A stretch of DNA of 64,000 nt from Treponema sp. Marseille-Q3903 (GTDB lineage Bacteria > Spirochaetota > Spirochaetia > Treponematales > Treponemataceae), in contig NZ_JACSEU010000001.1 of assembly GCF_014334335.1 (NCBI RefSeq), positions 1,240,001 through 1,304,000 on the forward strand. The letters run 5' to 3'. Numbering within the stretch: position 1 is the stretch's first letter; each line of letters opens with the position of its first letter. The position numbers and the translations under genes are program-made. Shown piece after piece: positions 18,526-27,475 of this stretch. The notes beneath the pieces were generated by a model that searched no databases, was not told the origin of the DNA, and saw nothing but the letters and a program-made list of their open reading frames with translations.

Positions 18526-19038
18526 ATGAATGTAGGATTAGTTGGAAATACTTTTAGCGGCATAACAAACGGAAACGGTGCCCTCTCGTCTGTTAAAAAC
18601 AATGCGGATAGCGCAAAATTTTCGGAGCTTTTAGAAAGATTGACTTCGCAAAACGACAGACGGGGAACTGTTTCATCAGAGCAGATTGCAGAAAAAGGTC
18701 GTTTGAATGGCGATTACACATCTGGTTTTAAAGGCACTTTTACAGCTAGCAGCGACAAAAAATCAAAACCGACAGGAGCAGCTGTCAATCAGGCGAATTC
18801 TCATGTAAAATCTAAAGATATTGACAGAACATCTGAACTTTACGAAAAATCTATGGAGCTTGAAAATTATTTTGTAAAACAGATGATTTCAGAGATGCGC
18901 AAAACTGTCATGCGCGGTAAAGATTCTGATTTTGCAAGGCAGACTTATGAAGACATGCTATACGATGAGTATGCGGCTTCTATGACAAAAAATGCAGGTT
19001 TTGGACTTGCAGATCAGATTTATTTAAGTTTGGTATAA
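18526..19038 (+). CDS. flgJ: Rod-binding protein (short FlgJ)
   Basis: 170 residues. The N-terminal two thirds are polar and low in structure. The C-terminal rod-binding domain (about 105-170) reads LENYFVKQMISEMRKTV then YEDMLYDEYAASMTKNAGFG and LADQIY, typical of FlgJ N-domains. The muramidase domain of enteric FlgJ is absent, as in other spirochetes, so another enzyme must open the peptidoglycan. AGGAA precedes the ATG. Followed by a terminator. Confidence 0.88.
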   Translation: MNVGLVGNTFSGITNGNGALSSVKNNADSAKFSELLERLTSQNDRRGTVSSEQIAEKGRLNGDYTSGFKGTFTASSDKKSKPTGAAVNQANSHVKSKDIDRTSELYEKSMELENYFVKQMISEMRKTVMRGKDSDFARQTYEDMLYDEYAASMTKNAGFGLADQIYLSLV

Positions 19039-19073
19039 TATATTGCTCTAATATATTTGTTTACATTCTTTCT

Positions 19074-19109
19074 AATCCCATCGCGTCGTCGACCGGTGGG
19101 ATTTTTTTT
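19074..19109 (+). terminator. intrinsic terminator of the flagellar operon
   Basis: AATCCCA (19074-19080) pairs with TGGGATT (19097-19103), then eight T in total. Confidence 0.88.
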
Positions 19110-19149
19110 ACGTTATAATGTCGTTTTCAATCTTCATTTTTCGCCGCAG

Positions 19150-19208
19150 TTTTCATTATAAGCTGCATGCGATTTCCATTGTGCCGACACGCAATTTTCA
19201 TTGTGCTG
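19150..19208. repeat. Degenerate 22-23 base direct repeats upstream of murC
   Basis: TTTTCATT-like words recur at 19150, 19173 and 19195, the last two continuing GTGC; the phase is about two helical turns. May be an operator array or chance. Confidence 0.4.
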
Positions 19209-19226
19209 TATATTATATTTTAAATG

Positions 19227-19235
19227 TGATAAAAT
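19227..19235 (+). promoter_or_regulatory. extended -10 promoter abutting murC
   Basis: TGATAAAAT fits the extended -10 form TGnTAnnnT. The predicted start falls at 19241-19243, on the ATG itself. No -35 match at the usual spacing. Confidence 0.5.
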
Positions 19236-19241
19236 ACTTTT

Positions 19242-20774
19242 ATGGAAATCAAAAACAATACGACTTTGTCTTTGCCGAAAGTGATACGCAATGTTCATAT
19301 ACATTTTGTCGGGATAAAAGGGACTGGGATGGCAGCGCTTGTTGAAATTCTCTTTCACAACGGTGCAATTATCACAGGTTCTGATGTAAGTGAATATTTT
19401 TACACTGACGAAATTATTGAAAAACTCGGTCTGAAGGCGCTTCCTTTTGATAAAAAAAATATCACAGATAAAACTCTGTATGTGATATATTCATCGGCTT
19501 ACAAACTCGATAAAAATCCTGATTTGATTGAGGCAACTCGACGCGGAATTCCATGTCTGCTTTACACTCAGGCTTTAGGCTCTTGGAGTTCTCGCGCATA
19601 TTCTGCCGGCGTCTGCGGAGTTCACGGAAAAACATCTACGTCGGGCATTATAGGCACTATTTTGAAGGAAATAGATTTGCCTGCCCAAGTTCTTTCAGGC
19701 TCGATGATAAATTCTTTTGGAAACACTTGCACTTATACATCGCCTTTAATCTCTGAAAATCACGAAGGCAAAAATATCTTTGTTGCTGAAACGTGTGAAT
19801 ATCAGCGTCATTTTATGAGCTTTTGCCCTCAAAAAATTCTTTTGACTTCTGTCGAATCTGACCATGAAGATTATTATCCGACTTATCAGGATATCAGAGA
19901 TGCATTTGTAGACTATGTTTGTAAATTGCCGGATGGCGGTGATTTAACTTACTGTGCAGATGATGACGGGGCTGTGGAAGTTGCCGAAATCGCAAAAAAC
20001 AAAAGAAATGATATCAATCTTGTTCCTTACGGTACAAAAGCTGATGGTGAATTTAAGCTCACTTTTGGAAACGTTGAAAATGAACGGAATAAATTTAAAA
20101 TTGCTCTTTTTGATGATGAGTTTTTTCTCCGTGTTCCCGGTCGCCACGAAGTTATGGATGCATGTGGAGCAGTTGCCCTAGTGTGTAAGCTTTTGCGCAC
20201 TTATGGAAAAGAACCAATCGATTATGTTAGGCAGATTGCGCTCGGTCTTGAAAACTTTTCCGGCGGCAAACGGCGCAGCGAGATTGTCGGAACCGGAAAA
20301 AATAAAAATGGAGATTCTGTCATCGTAATCGACGATTATGGACATCATCCGACTGCTGTTCGGACGACGCTCGAAGGGTATCGTGAATTTTACAAGGGAC
20401 GTAAACTGATTGTCGATTTTATGAGCCATACGTATAGCCGCACTCAGGCGCTTTTAAAAGAGTTTGCATCGAGCACAGAATGTGCAGATGAAATTATCCT
20501 TCATAAAATCTACAGTTCAGCTCGTGAAAATGCATCTGATTTTAAGATAACAGGGCGCTCTCTCTATGAAGAGACTGTAAAACATGCAAAACTCTCCGGT
20601 GCGGAGCCTAGTAAAGTTCATTATTTTGAAGAACCGTCAGGTGCTGTAGATTTTATATATAATAAATTAAACGAACCACTTCCTAAAAAATACAATGATG
20701 GATATATATTTGTTACAATGGGAGCCGGAGATAACTGGAAAGTTGGAAAAGCTATTTTGGAGAAATTAAAATGA
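19242..20774 (+). CDS. murC: UDP-N-acetylmuramate--L-alanine ligase
   Basis: 510 residues. It joins L-Ala to UDP-MurNAc in the cytoplasm. The N-terminal Rossmann domain (HFVGIKGTGMAAL), the ATP-binding loop GVHGKTSTSG, and the MurC-type C-terminal DDYGHHPTAVRTTL are all present. The AETCEYQRHF and SVESDHEDYY blocks are also MurC/Mpl-like; Mpl is a less likely alternative given the spirochete context. No ribosome site is visible upstream. Its stop overlaps the yicC start by four bases. Confidence 0.88.
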   Translation: MEIKNNTTLSLPKVIRNVHIHFVGIKGTGMAALVEILFHNGAIITGSDVSEYFYTDEIIEKLGLKALPFDKKNITDKTLYVIYSSAYKLDKNPDLIEATRRGIPCLLYTQALGSWSSRAYSAGVCGVHGKTSTSGIIGTILKEIDLPAQVLSGSMINSFGNTCTYTSPLISENHEGKNIFVAETCEYQRHFMSFCPQKILLTSVESDHEDYYPTYQDIRDAFVDYVCKLPDGGDLTYCADDDGAVEVAEIAKNKRNDINLVPYGTKADGEFKLTFGNVENERNKFKIALFDDEFFLRVPGRHEVMDACGAVALVCKLLRTYGKEPIDYVRQIALGLENFSGGKRRSEIVGTGKNKNGDSVIVIDDYGHHPTAVRTTLEGYREFYKGRKLIVDFMSHTYSRTQALLKEFASSTECADEIILHKIYSSARENASDFKITGRSLYEETVKHAKLSGAEPSKVHYFEEPSGAVDFIYNKLNEPLPKKYNDGYIFVTMGAGDNWKVGKAILEKLK

Positions 20775-21637
20775 CATCTATGACAGGATACGCCTGCGAA
20801 GAAGTTTCTTCTGAAAAGGCGATTGTTTGCGTTGAAATAAAATCTGTGAATTCCCGTTTTCTTGATTTGACGATAAATCTTCCGCCGTATCTCAATCAGC
20901 TTGAAAGTTTATATCGGGCTAAAATCAGTGAAAAAGTTATGCGCGGTAAAGTTGATGTTTTTATCAGAATAAAAGAACTCGAAACTGATGTACAGATATC
21001 GAGCGATACTGTCGCTGCAAAAGCGTATCTCGACGCAATAAAAAAAATTGCGGAAGCTACAGGATATTCATCAGATATTCCGCTGAGCCTTTTGATTGCT
21101 CAGCCCGGTGTGCTTAATTCAAATAAAGTTTACGATGTTGAAAAATACAAGACGATGATTGACCCTGTTTTTGATGTTGCTTTCAAAAAATTTATCTTTG
21201 ACCGGCAGCGTGAAGGCAAAAATATGAAAAAAGACCTTGAAGAAAAGCTATGCAAACTTGAAGAATGCGCGTTTTTTTTTAAAGAATGGCTGCCGAAAAT
21301 GGAAACTTATTTTAAGGAACAAATTACAACCAAGTTTAAAGAGCTTCTTGGAGAGCATGCCGATGAAAACAGAATCATGTCAGAAACTGCCGCGATGCTT
21401 GTAAAATATACAATCAACGAAGAAGTTGTCCGCCTTGCCAGCCATATTGAGGCGATGAAAAATGAAATAGAGAACAATCATGCTCCTGGTAAAAAACTCG
21501 ACTTTATATGTCAGGAAATGAACCGTGAAATAAACACAATCGGCAGCAAAAATCAGTTTGCAGAAGTTGGAGCGATGGTGATTACAGCGAAAGACAGCCT
21601 TGAGAATATCCGTGAGCAGAGTAAAAATGTTGAGTAG
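20771..21637 (+). CDS. yicC: YicC-family endoribonuclease
   Basis: 288 residues. The N-terminal YicC domain begins with SMTGYACEEV and VEIKSVNSRFLDL; the C-terminal DUF1732 part includes REINTIGSKNQ and ends DSLENIREQSKNVE, which is the strongly conserved YicC C-terminus. Family members are metal-dependent endoribonucleases linked to small-RNA turnover. It is coupled to murC by ATGA and followed 11 bases later by the cytidylate kinase. Confidence 0.9.
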   Translation: MTSMTGYACEEVSSEKAIVCVEIKSVNSRFLDLTINLPPYLNQLESLYRAKISEKVMRGKVDVFIRIKELETDVQISSDTVAAKAYLDAIKKIAEATGYSSDIPLSLLIAQPGVLNSNKVYDVEKYKTMIDPVFDVAFKKFIFDRQREGKNMKKDLEEKLCKLEECAFFFKEWLPKMETYFKEQITTKFKELLGEHADENRIMSETAAMLVKYTINEEVVRLASHIEAMKNEIENNHAPGKKLDFICQEMNREINTIGSKNQFAEVGAMVITAKDSLENIREQSKNVE

Positions 21638-21648
21638 ATGAGGTTTTT

Positions 21649-22194
21649 ATGAAATTAAACAAAGATATCAGAGTTGCGATCAGCGGAAAGTCAGGTTGCG
21701 GAAATACTACAGTTTCCTCATTGCTTTCTAAAAAACTTGGAGTAAAACTCGTAAATTATACATTTCGTCAACTTGCTAAAGAAAAAAATATGACACTTGA
21801 GCAGGTGATTGCCGCTGCAAAAAATGATGACTTTTACGATAAATACGTAGATAAACATCAGGTTGAACTCGCTCTTGAAGAGCCTTGTATTCTTGGAAGC
21901 CGCCTTGCAGTCTGGATGCTAAAAAACGCAGACTTGAAAGTTTACCTTCATGCAGATGATGAAACTCGAGCAAATAGAGTCTTTATGAGAGAAGGCGGCG
22001 ATCTGAATCAGATTAAAGAATTTACTGCAATGCGTGACAGAGAAGATACGTCACGATACAAGTCATTTTATGGAATCGACAACAACGACTATCAGTTTGT
22101 AGATATCGTCATCGACGTCAATTCAAAAACTCCGGAACAGATTGTCGATATCATCATTGACAAACTTGAAGAAAAGGAGCTCATAACAAAGTAA
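21649..22194 (+). CDS. cmk: Cytidylate kinase (short, archaeal-type)
   Basis: 181 residues, the size of the compact archaeal/spirochete CMP kinases rather than the ~225-residue enteric form. The P-loop ISGKSGCGNTTVS opens the protein; the CMP-binding region contains EEPCILGSRLAVWM, and MRDREDTSRYKSFYGID is the family's lid block. It phosphorylates CMP/dCMP to the diphosphate. GAGG precedes the ATG. A weak six-base-pair hairpin with an A7 loop (22198-22216) follows the stop and lacks a T run. Confidence 0.85.
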   Translation: MKLNKDIRVAISGKSGCGNTTVSSLLSKKLGVKLVNYTFRQLAKEKNMTLEQVIAAAKNDDFYDKYVDKHQVELALEEPCILGSRLAVWMLKNADLKVYLHADDETRANRVFMREGGDLNQIKEFTAMRDREDTSRYKSFYGIDNNDYQFVDIVIDVNSKTPEQIVDIIIDKLEEKELITK

Positions 22195-22239
22195 ACACGG
22201 TGAAAAAAAATCACCGGCGAAACTCTGTTTTATTATAAT

Positions 22240-23589
22240 ATGAATGTGACTGCTATAGACGTTTTTCAAGAGTGGCTCGACGATTATTTAAATTTTGAAC
22301 GTGCCCCTCAAAAAAATATATTTTGGTTAGATACAATTGATTATCTATGTAAACGCTTTGATAATCCTCAGGACTATGCTCCTTGTGTTCATGTCGCAGG
22401 TTCAAAAGGAAAAGGCTCCGTCTCTCGAATGATTGCATGTATTTTGCAGGAAGCCGGATACAATGTAGGTCTTTACATGTCTCCTCACATCACTGATTTT
22501 AGGGAGCGTATATGTAAGCCGACTTGTTTTTTGTCTGAAGAAATATACGAAAAGACTATAAAGGAACTTATTCCAAACATCAATTCCATTATTCCTGAAA
22601 GCCTTCCCGCAGAGCGACCTATTACGTGGTTTGAATTGGTGACATTGTATGCATTTTTATGCTTTAGAAACGCCAAAGTTGACTGGGCTGTGTATGAAGT
22701 CGGACTTGGAGGCAGACTAGATGCGACCAATATCATCAGACCAAAAATATGCTGCATAAATGCTATTGAACTTGAACACACGGAATTTCTTGGCGACACT
22801 CTTGAAAAAATTGCTGCGGAAAAAGCCGGAATCATAAAAAACTGTACGCCTGTCATAATCGCCCCACAGCAGTCTGAAAATGTAAAAATTGTGTTGCGTG
22901 AAAAGGCAATAGCGCGGCATGCCCCTTATTATTTTGTCGAAGAACTCATAAATCATTCATCTTATAAGTTTGATGAAAAATCTAAGAAGATGAATATTCA
23001 TCTTGAAAGCAATCTTTTTAATCACCAGATTGATGCAAGCTTGCAGATGCTTGGAAAAGCTCAGATTCTAAACGCATCAATGGCAGCGATTGCAGTTAAA
23101 AAGATACTCCCAAACCTCGATGAAGATGTTATCAGACGTGGGCTCGAAAAAGCAAAATTGCCAGGTCGCTTTGAAATTGTTGAAAAAATAAAAAAGTATG
23201 ACGATATTCCTGCTGTAATTCTCGACGGTGCACACACTTTAAACAGCATCAGTCTTACAATCGACACTTTGAATAAACTGTACGGCGCAAAAAAAGTAAA
23301 TCTATTATTCGCTTGTGCCGCTGATAAAGATGTCAAAGATATATCGATGTTGTGCAAATATCGGTTTGAGCACGTGTATGTCACGCGCCCTGGTGATAAA
23401 AAAGAATCAAATCTTGATTCTGAAAAAGAGGCTTTTAATGCTGCCGGAATTGATTTCACAGCAGATGCTGATTATAAAACGATGATAAAAAAAGCTTTTG
23501 ACGATTCTGCAGAGAATGGAAACTTGCTTTTAGTGACAGGTTCTTTTTATCTTGTCTCAGAAGTAAAACAGTTTATAAACAGCATATAA
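22240..23589 (+). CDS. folC: Folylpolyglutamate synthase / dihydrofolate synthase
   Basis: 449 residues of the Mur-ligase-like FolC family: P-loop VAGSKGKGSVSRM, MSPHITDFRERI, the VGLGGRLDATNII block and the LDGAHTLNS motif of the C-terminal domain. It adds glutamate to dihydropteroate and/or folates. No ribosome site precedes the ATG at 22240; a GTG two codons downstream is possible. TATAAT (22234-22239) directly abuts the ATG but has no -35 partner, so read-through from cmk is more likely. Confidence 0.9.
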   Translation: MNVTAIDVFQEWLDDYLNFERAPQKNIFWLDTIDYLCKRFDNPQDYAPCVHVAGSKGKGSVSRMIACILQEAGYNVGLYMSPHITDFRERICKPTCFLSEEIYEKTIKELIPNINSIIPESLPAERPITWFELVTLYAFLCFRNAKVDWAVYEVGLGGRLDATNIIRPKICCINAIELEHTEFLGDTLEKIAAEKAGIIKNCTPVIIAPQQSENVKIVLREKAIARHAPYYFVEELINHSSYKFDEKSKKMNIHLESNLFNHQIDASLQMLGKAQILNASMAAIAVKKILPNLDEDVIRRGLEKAKLPGRFEIVEKIKKYDDIPAVILDGAHTLNSISLTIDTLNKLYGAKKVNLLFACAADKDVKDISMLCKYRFEHVYVTRPGDKKESNLDSEKEAFNAAGIDFTADADYKTMIKKAFDDSAENGNLLLVTGSFYLVSEVKQFINSI

Positions 23590-23594
23590 AACTG

Positions 23595-23621
23595 TTTATT
23601 TTATTTTATTTTATTTTATTT
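23595..23621. repeat. (TTTTA)n microsatellite
   Basis: About five tandem TTTTA units lie between the convergent folC and alr ends and run into the last codons of alr. Slippage here would alter only the alr tail. Confidence 0.8.
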
Positions 23622-24795
23622 CTCGCTTTACACGCTTGCTCAACGAAGTTAAAACTTCATAAGAGATAGTGTCTCCGATTTTTGCTAAATCATCGGCAGT
23701 GTTCAAAGCACCGCATTCTTTTGGTCCAAAAATAACAACTCTATCCCAGAGTTTTACATCTTTATTGTCTTTTCCAATATCTACCATGCACTGATCCATA
23801 CATATTCTGCCGATTACAGGGTAGTTTTTTCCGTTGATTGTGACTTGTAATCCAGGTGAAAAACGGCGCAACAATCCATCTGCATATCCAACAGGAAGAA
23901 CTGCAATATCAGTGTCATTTTGGGCCTGCCACGTCCTTCCGTAAGATACAGATTTTCCTTTTGCAATACGGCGGATTGCGACAACTTTTGTTTCAAATGA
24001 AAGAACAGGTTTTATTTCAATTTTTTTTCCAATCGAACTTAGATATTTTTCTGTTATTTCATCAGGATAGTAGCCGTAAGTTATGATTCCGGGTCTGACC
24101 ATGTCAAAATGCATGCGTTCGTCGTTGAGTAAGGCTGCACTCGCACTGCAAGAGCGAATACCTGGTTCAAGTCCCATATCGCAGACATTGTTCACAGCTT
24201 TTGTGAATTCGTCGTACTGCTGAGCTGTATATTTTTTATTGTCTTCTTTAAGAGAATCGCTCACTGCAAAATGTGTAGTCATTCCTCCGAGTTTGAGATG
24301 TTTTGAACTGTCAATCATTTTTGCCTGAATGCCGGCTTCATCAGGATAACAGCCGATTCTTCCCATCCCCGTGTCGACAGCGAGGTGAACAGGGAATCTA
24401 GAATCACATTTATCAGTTTTTATGCAAGTTGCAGGGGAGTAAAATGCGTCAGCGATATCGGAAATCAATTTTATGTATTCTTTTGAAAATACAAGAGGCG
24501 TGATATTGTATTCAAAAAGGCTTGGCATTTCTTCTGGAGTGCACAAACTCAAAAGCAAAATGTCAGTTTTAATCCCATTTTGTCTAAGTTCTGCGCCTTC
24601 TTCAACAGTTGCGACGGCGACAAAATCTATTCCTAATTCTTCAGCGAGTTTTGATGTCAAAACTGCGTTGTGACCGTAGCTGTCGGCCTTTACTGCGATG
24701 CAGATTTTTACATCAGTCTTTACATATTTTTTGATCTGTTCGATGTTAAATTTTAGATTTTCTTTATAAATAATTGCTTTTGTACAGCGTTCCAT
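23611..24795 (-). CDS. alr: Alanine racemase
   Basis: 394 residues, fold-type III PLP enzyme. The Schiff-base lysine is K36 in AVKADSYGHNA. The C-terminal domain has the catalytic tyrosine block KSVSYGRTW and the substrate-site ICMDQCMVDI. It supplies D-Ala for peptidoglycan. AGGA precedes the ATG by about nine bases. It stands alone on the minus strand and its leader region contains a 12-base palindrome. Confidence 0.95.
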   Translation of the reverse strand: MERCTKAIIYKENLKFNIEQIKKYVKTDVKICIAVKADSYGHNAVLTSKLAEELGIDFVAVATVEEGAELRQNGIKTDILLLSLCTPEEMPSLFEYNITPLVFSKEYIKLISDIADAFYSPATCIKTDKCDSRFPVHLAVDTGMGRIGCYPDEAGIQAKMIDSSKHLKLGGMTTHFAVSDSLKEDNKKYTAQQYDEFTKAVNNVCDMGLEPGIRSCSASAALLNDERMHFDMVRPGIITYGYYPDEITEKYLSSIGKKIEIKPVLSFETKVVAIRRIAKGKSVSYGRTWQAQNDTDIAVLPVGYADGLLRRFSPGLQVTINGKNYPVIGRICMDQCMVDIGKDNKDVKLWDRVVIFGPKECGALNTADDLAKIGDTISYEVLTSLSKRVKREIK

Positions 24796-24821
24796 TATCG
24801 TAAATCCTGAAAAACGGCGGC

Positions 24822-24833
24822 GATGACGTCATC
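24822..24833. promoter_or_regulatory. Perfect palindrome upstream of alr
   Basis: GATGACGTCATC, centred about 33 bases before the alr start. Size and position suit a dimeric regulator site. The gap 24796-25030 also holds the lipoprotein promoter at its right end. Confidence 0.45.
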
Positions 24834-24970
24834 AAAAATTAATTTTTTTGACAGATTCATTAATTTCCGGTGCCAAAAAAGCAGCTGATTTTGATTTTTC
24901 ATCTGCCTTGATTTATATATTATGCTTTCTTCTCATTATAATGTTTATGATAAATAAATCTCAATACTTA

Positions 24971-25013
24971 TTGTAAAATTTATAAAATAAATTATAATAT
25001 AGTGCTATATAGC
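24971..25013 (+). promoter_or_regulatory. Promoter of the lipoprotein gene with palindrome at the start site
   Basis: TTGTAA (24971-24976), 16-base spacer, TATAAT (24993-24998). The palindrome GCTATATAGC (25004-25013) covers the predicted start near 25005. Confidence 0.6.
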
Positions 25014-25030
25014 GTTATAGGTATTAAATT

Positions 25031-25996
25031 ATGAAATTAAAAATCAAAAGTATAATTGTTGTATCGTTAGTTGTTGCACTTGCAAGCTGTGTATCTGTGC
25101 CTTCAGATAATAATGAAAAAAATCAATCGAATAAAGAGCATTCGGTTTATAAAAAAACAGCTGCCAATTCAATAGATTCCGCTGAAAAATCTTTTACAGC
25201 ATCTCTTGACAACATTAAAATTCAATTGAAATCTTTTCCAAAAAAAACTTCGGTAGGTGAATCTTTCAAATCAGGATTTACAGTTCTGGCAACAGATAAA
25301 GACGGAACTCCATTGAGCGGTTTTAAGCTTACTGTCGATTATCCGTCTTCAAAAAATGATGATGTGATTTCTTATTCAACAATTGATATTCTTACTAATT
25401 CTGATGGAAGTTACACATTTGTCCCTGATGTTCCTTCTTTTTCTGCAAATGCAGTTGTCAACTTTTATCCGACGCCTATTTCTGACAATAAAGAAGTTTT
25501 AGACAAATGCAAAAAAATGGGGGTATCTGCTGGATGGAAAGTTCAATCAGATATCATAAAAACTGGGGCTGTTTTGTTCGTTTGGGATTTTAACGAAAAA
25601 GATAAACCTGTAAATAATTCTTATGAGATTCTTTCTGAATTCAGAACACGCGGAATGACACTTGTAGGAAATGCCCCTGTAAATGAAACGTCATACATAG
25701 GAAAATCAATTCAAACTCTATACAAAGAAAATTATGAAATTATTGAAAATGCATACGGGTATTTGATTGTCGGTACAGTTAAATATTTAACGCCTGTCGC
25801 AGCTCTTGAAGATGGAAACGGATATTCATGCACATTTTCTGCTGATATAACTGCGGTCAGAATGAAAGACGGTGCAGTTGTATTTAATAAAATATTTAAA
25901 AAAGAATCGTTTGGAAAAAACTGGACAGAATGCACTTCAAAAGGTAAAGAACAGCTTTCTAAAGAAGTTGTCGATGCCTTAGTATACGGGCTTTGA
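25031..25996 (+). CDS. Predicted lipoprotein with Ig-like domain
   Basis: 321 residues. The signal peptide ends in the lipobox ALASC, with C20 the lipidated residue. A Ser/Asn-rich linker follows, then residues about 65-150 look like an immunoglobulin-like beta sandwich (LSGFKLTVDYP, TNSDGSYTFVPDVPSF). The C-terminal part (about 190-321) alternates beta strands and ends in a helix, resembling envelope-stress or LPP20/CsgG-like lipoproteins, but I do not recognise a named family. No partner gene is obvious; thrC follows after 60 bases on the same strand. Confidence 0.7.
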   Translation: MKLKIKSIIVVSLVVALASCVSVPSDNNEKNQSNKEHSVYKKTAANSIDSAEKSFTASLDNIKIQLKSFPKKTSVGESFKSGFTVLATDKDGTPLSGFKLTVDYPSSKNDDVISYSTIDILTNSDGSYTFVPDVPSFSANAVVNFYPTPISDNKEVLDKCKKMGVSAGWKVQSDIIKTGAVLFVWDFNEKDKPVNNSYEILSEFRTRGMTLVGNAPVNETSYIGKSIQTLYKENYEIIENAYGYLIVGTVKYLTPVAALEDGNGYSCTFSADITAVRMKDGAVVFNKIFKKESFGKNWTECTSKGKEQLSKEVVDALVYGL

Positions 25997-26018
25997 TATA
26001 CGGCTTATATACGGCTTA
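25983..26018. repeat. Three tandem 11-base repeats at the lipoprotein stop
   Basis: TATACGGCTTA occurs perfectly at 25997-26007 and 26008-26018; a one-insertion variant TATACGGGCTT forms the last codons of the preceding gene. Confidence 0.6.
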
Positions 26019-26056
26019 TAGATATAAATACTGATTATATTTTTACGAGGACTGAT

Positions 26057-27469
26057 ATGATTTATACAGACACAAGGGACAGCAGTGTAAAAGTTACTTT
26101 TAAACAGGCTGTGATGGGAGGTATGAATCCTGCAACCGGCGGATTGTACATGCCTTTAAGTTTTCCAAAACTTGAAAGTTGTCTTTTGAATAAAGATCCT
26201 GCCCCTTCTTTTAGAGATGTAGCTTTTAATATGGCAAAACCTTACGTTGAAGGTGAAATCCCTGATAACGATTTGGTTTCTCTTATTCAAGACGCATATC
26301 CGTTCCAGCCGAAAATTGTTCCACTTGATTCAATCTCTTATGTCCTTGAATTGTTCCACGGACCTACATGCGCTTTCAAAGATTTTGGTGCTCGTTTTAT
26401 GGCTCGGGCAATGTCGTACTTTAATAAAAGTGAAGATACTCCGCTTCATATTTTAGTTGCAACATCAGGCGACACAGGTTCGGCTGTCGGAAGCGCTTTT
26501 CATGGTGTATCAGGACTTGATGTTACAATCCTTTATCCAGACGGAAAAATCAGTCCGTTACAGGAAAAACAACTTTCTACTTTTACAGGAAATGTCCGTG
26601 CGCTCAAAGTGAAAGGTACTTTTGATGATTGCCAAAAACTCGTAAAGACTGCGTTTACAGATGATGAACTTCGAAAAAAACTCAGGCTTTCTTCTGCAAA
26701 TTCAATCAATATCGCACGCCTTTTGCCGCAGAGCTTTTATTACATGTATGCTTCGTTAGTTGTCAGAAATCGCTGTGCTTTAGACAATAAAATCTCCAAC
26801 CCGTCAATCATAATGGTTGTACCGTCGGGAAATTTTGGAAACCTTACATCAGGTTTGATAGCAAAAGAGATGGGAGCTCCAATTGCAGGTTTTACGGCAG
26901 CAACAAATTCAAACAGGACAATTCCTGACTGGATTGCTACAGGTGACTATAATGCACGTCCTTCTGTTGAAACTTTTGCGAATGCCATGGATGTCGGAGC
27001 TCCGAGCAATTATGAACGAATAAAAGCAATGTACACGCTTGAAACAGTCCGCTCTTTGTTCGCTTCATACTGGCAGAACAATGAAGGAATCATCGCCGGT
27101 ATAAAATCTTGCAACGATAAAACAGGTTATATCATAGACCCGCATGGAGCAATCGGTTGGTCTGCATGGAACGATATAAGAAATGGCGCTATGGAGCAAT
27201 TGATGAACGGTCAGAAAAATGATTTCAATGTTCCGGGTCTCACACCAAATGTTCCTGTTTGGGCGCAGGCAGTAAAAGATAAAAAAGCAGTCGGCATAAT
27301 CCTCGAAACAGCTTCTCCTGCAAAATTCGGTTCAATCGTAAAAGATGCAATCGGCAAGGAACCTCCAATGCCGTCTCGCTTGGGACAGGTGATGCGTTTA
27401 CCGGACATGGCAGTTTCAATGGAAAACGATTACAACATGTTCAAAGATTGGTTGCTGGCTAACCGCTAA
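26057..27469 (+). CDS. thrC: Threonine synthase
   Basis: 470 residues, fold-type II PLP enzyme converting O-phosphohomoserine to threonine. PLP lysine K108 lies in GPTCAFKDFGARF; the phosphate-binding and serine/threonine-rich loop is VATSGDTGSAVGSAF, and PSGNFGNLTSGL is the cofactor glycine loop. The length and N-terminus fit the longer (yeast/E. coli type) class. Not beside other threonine genes here. Confidence 0.94.
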   Translation: MIYTDTRDSSVKVTFKQAVMGGMNPATGGLYMPLSFPKLESCLLNKDPAPSFRDVAFNMAKPYVEGEIPDNDLVSLIQDAYPFQPKIVPLDSISYVLELFHGPTCAFKDFGARFMARAMSYFNKSEDTPLHILVATSGDTGSAVGSAFHGVSGLDVTILYPDGKISPLQEKQLSTFTGNVRALKVKGTFDDCQKLVKTAFTDDELRKKLRLSSANSINIARLLPQSFYYMYASLVVRNRCALDNKISNPSIIMVVPSGNFGNLTSGLIAKEMGAPIAGFTAATNSNRTIPDWIATGDYNARPSVETFANAMDVGAPSNYERIKAMYTLETVRSLFASYWQNNEGIIAGIKSCNDKTGYIIDPHGAIGWSAWNDIRNGAMEQLMNGQKNDFNVPGLTPNVPVWAQAVKDKKAVGIILETASPAKFGSIVKDAIGKEPPMPSRLGQVMRLPDMAVSMENDYNMFKDWLLANR

Positions 27470-27475
27470 TTTATT

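Noticed and set aside
18526-19038. flgJ as a truncated gene lacking its muramidase domain
   Set aside because: The short form is the normal arrangement in spirochetes and the terminator follows directly.
22198-22216. CGGTGA-A7-TCACCG hairpin as a terminator after cmk
   Set aside because: No T run follows and folC continues in the same direction.
22234-22246. TATAAT abutting folC as another leaderless start
   Set aside because: No -35 or extended -10; the gene is 45 bases behind cmk in the same direction, so read-through is simpler.
23595-23621. TTTTA repeats as a CRISPR or attachment site
   Set aside because: Simple five-base microsatellite without spacers or flanking genes of that kind.
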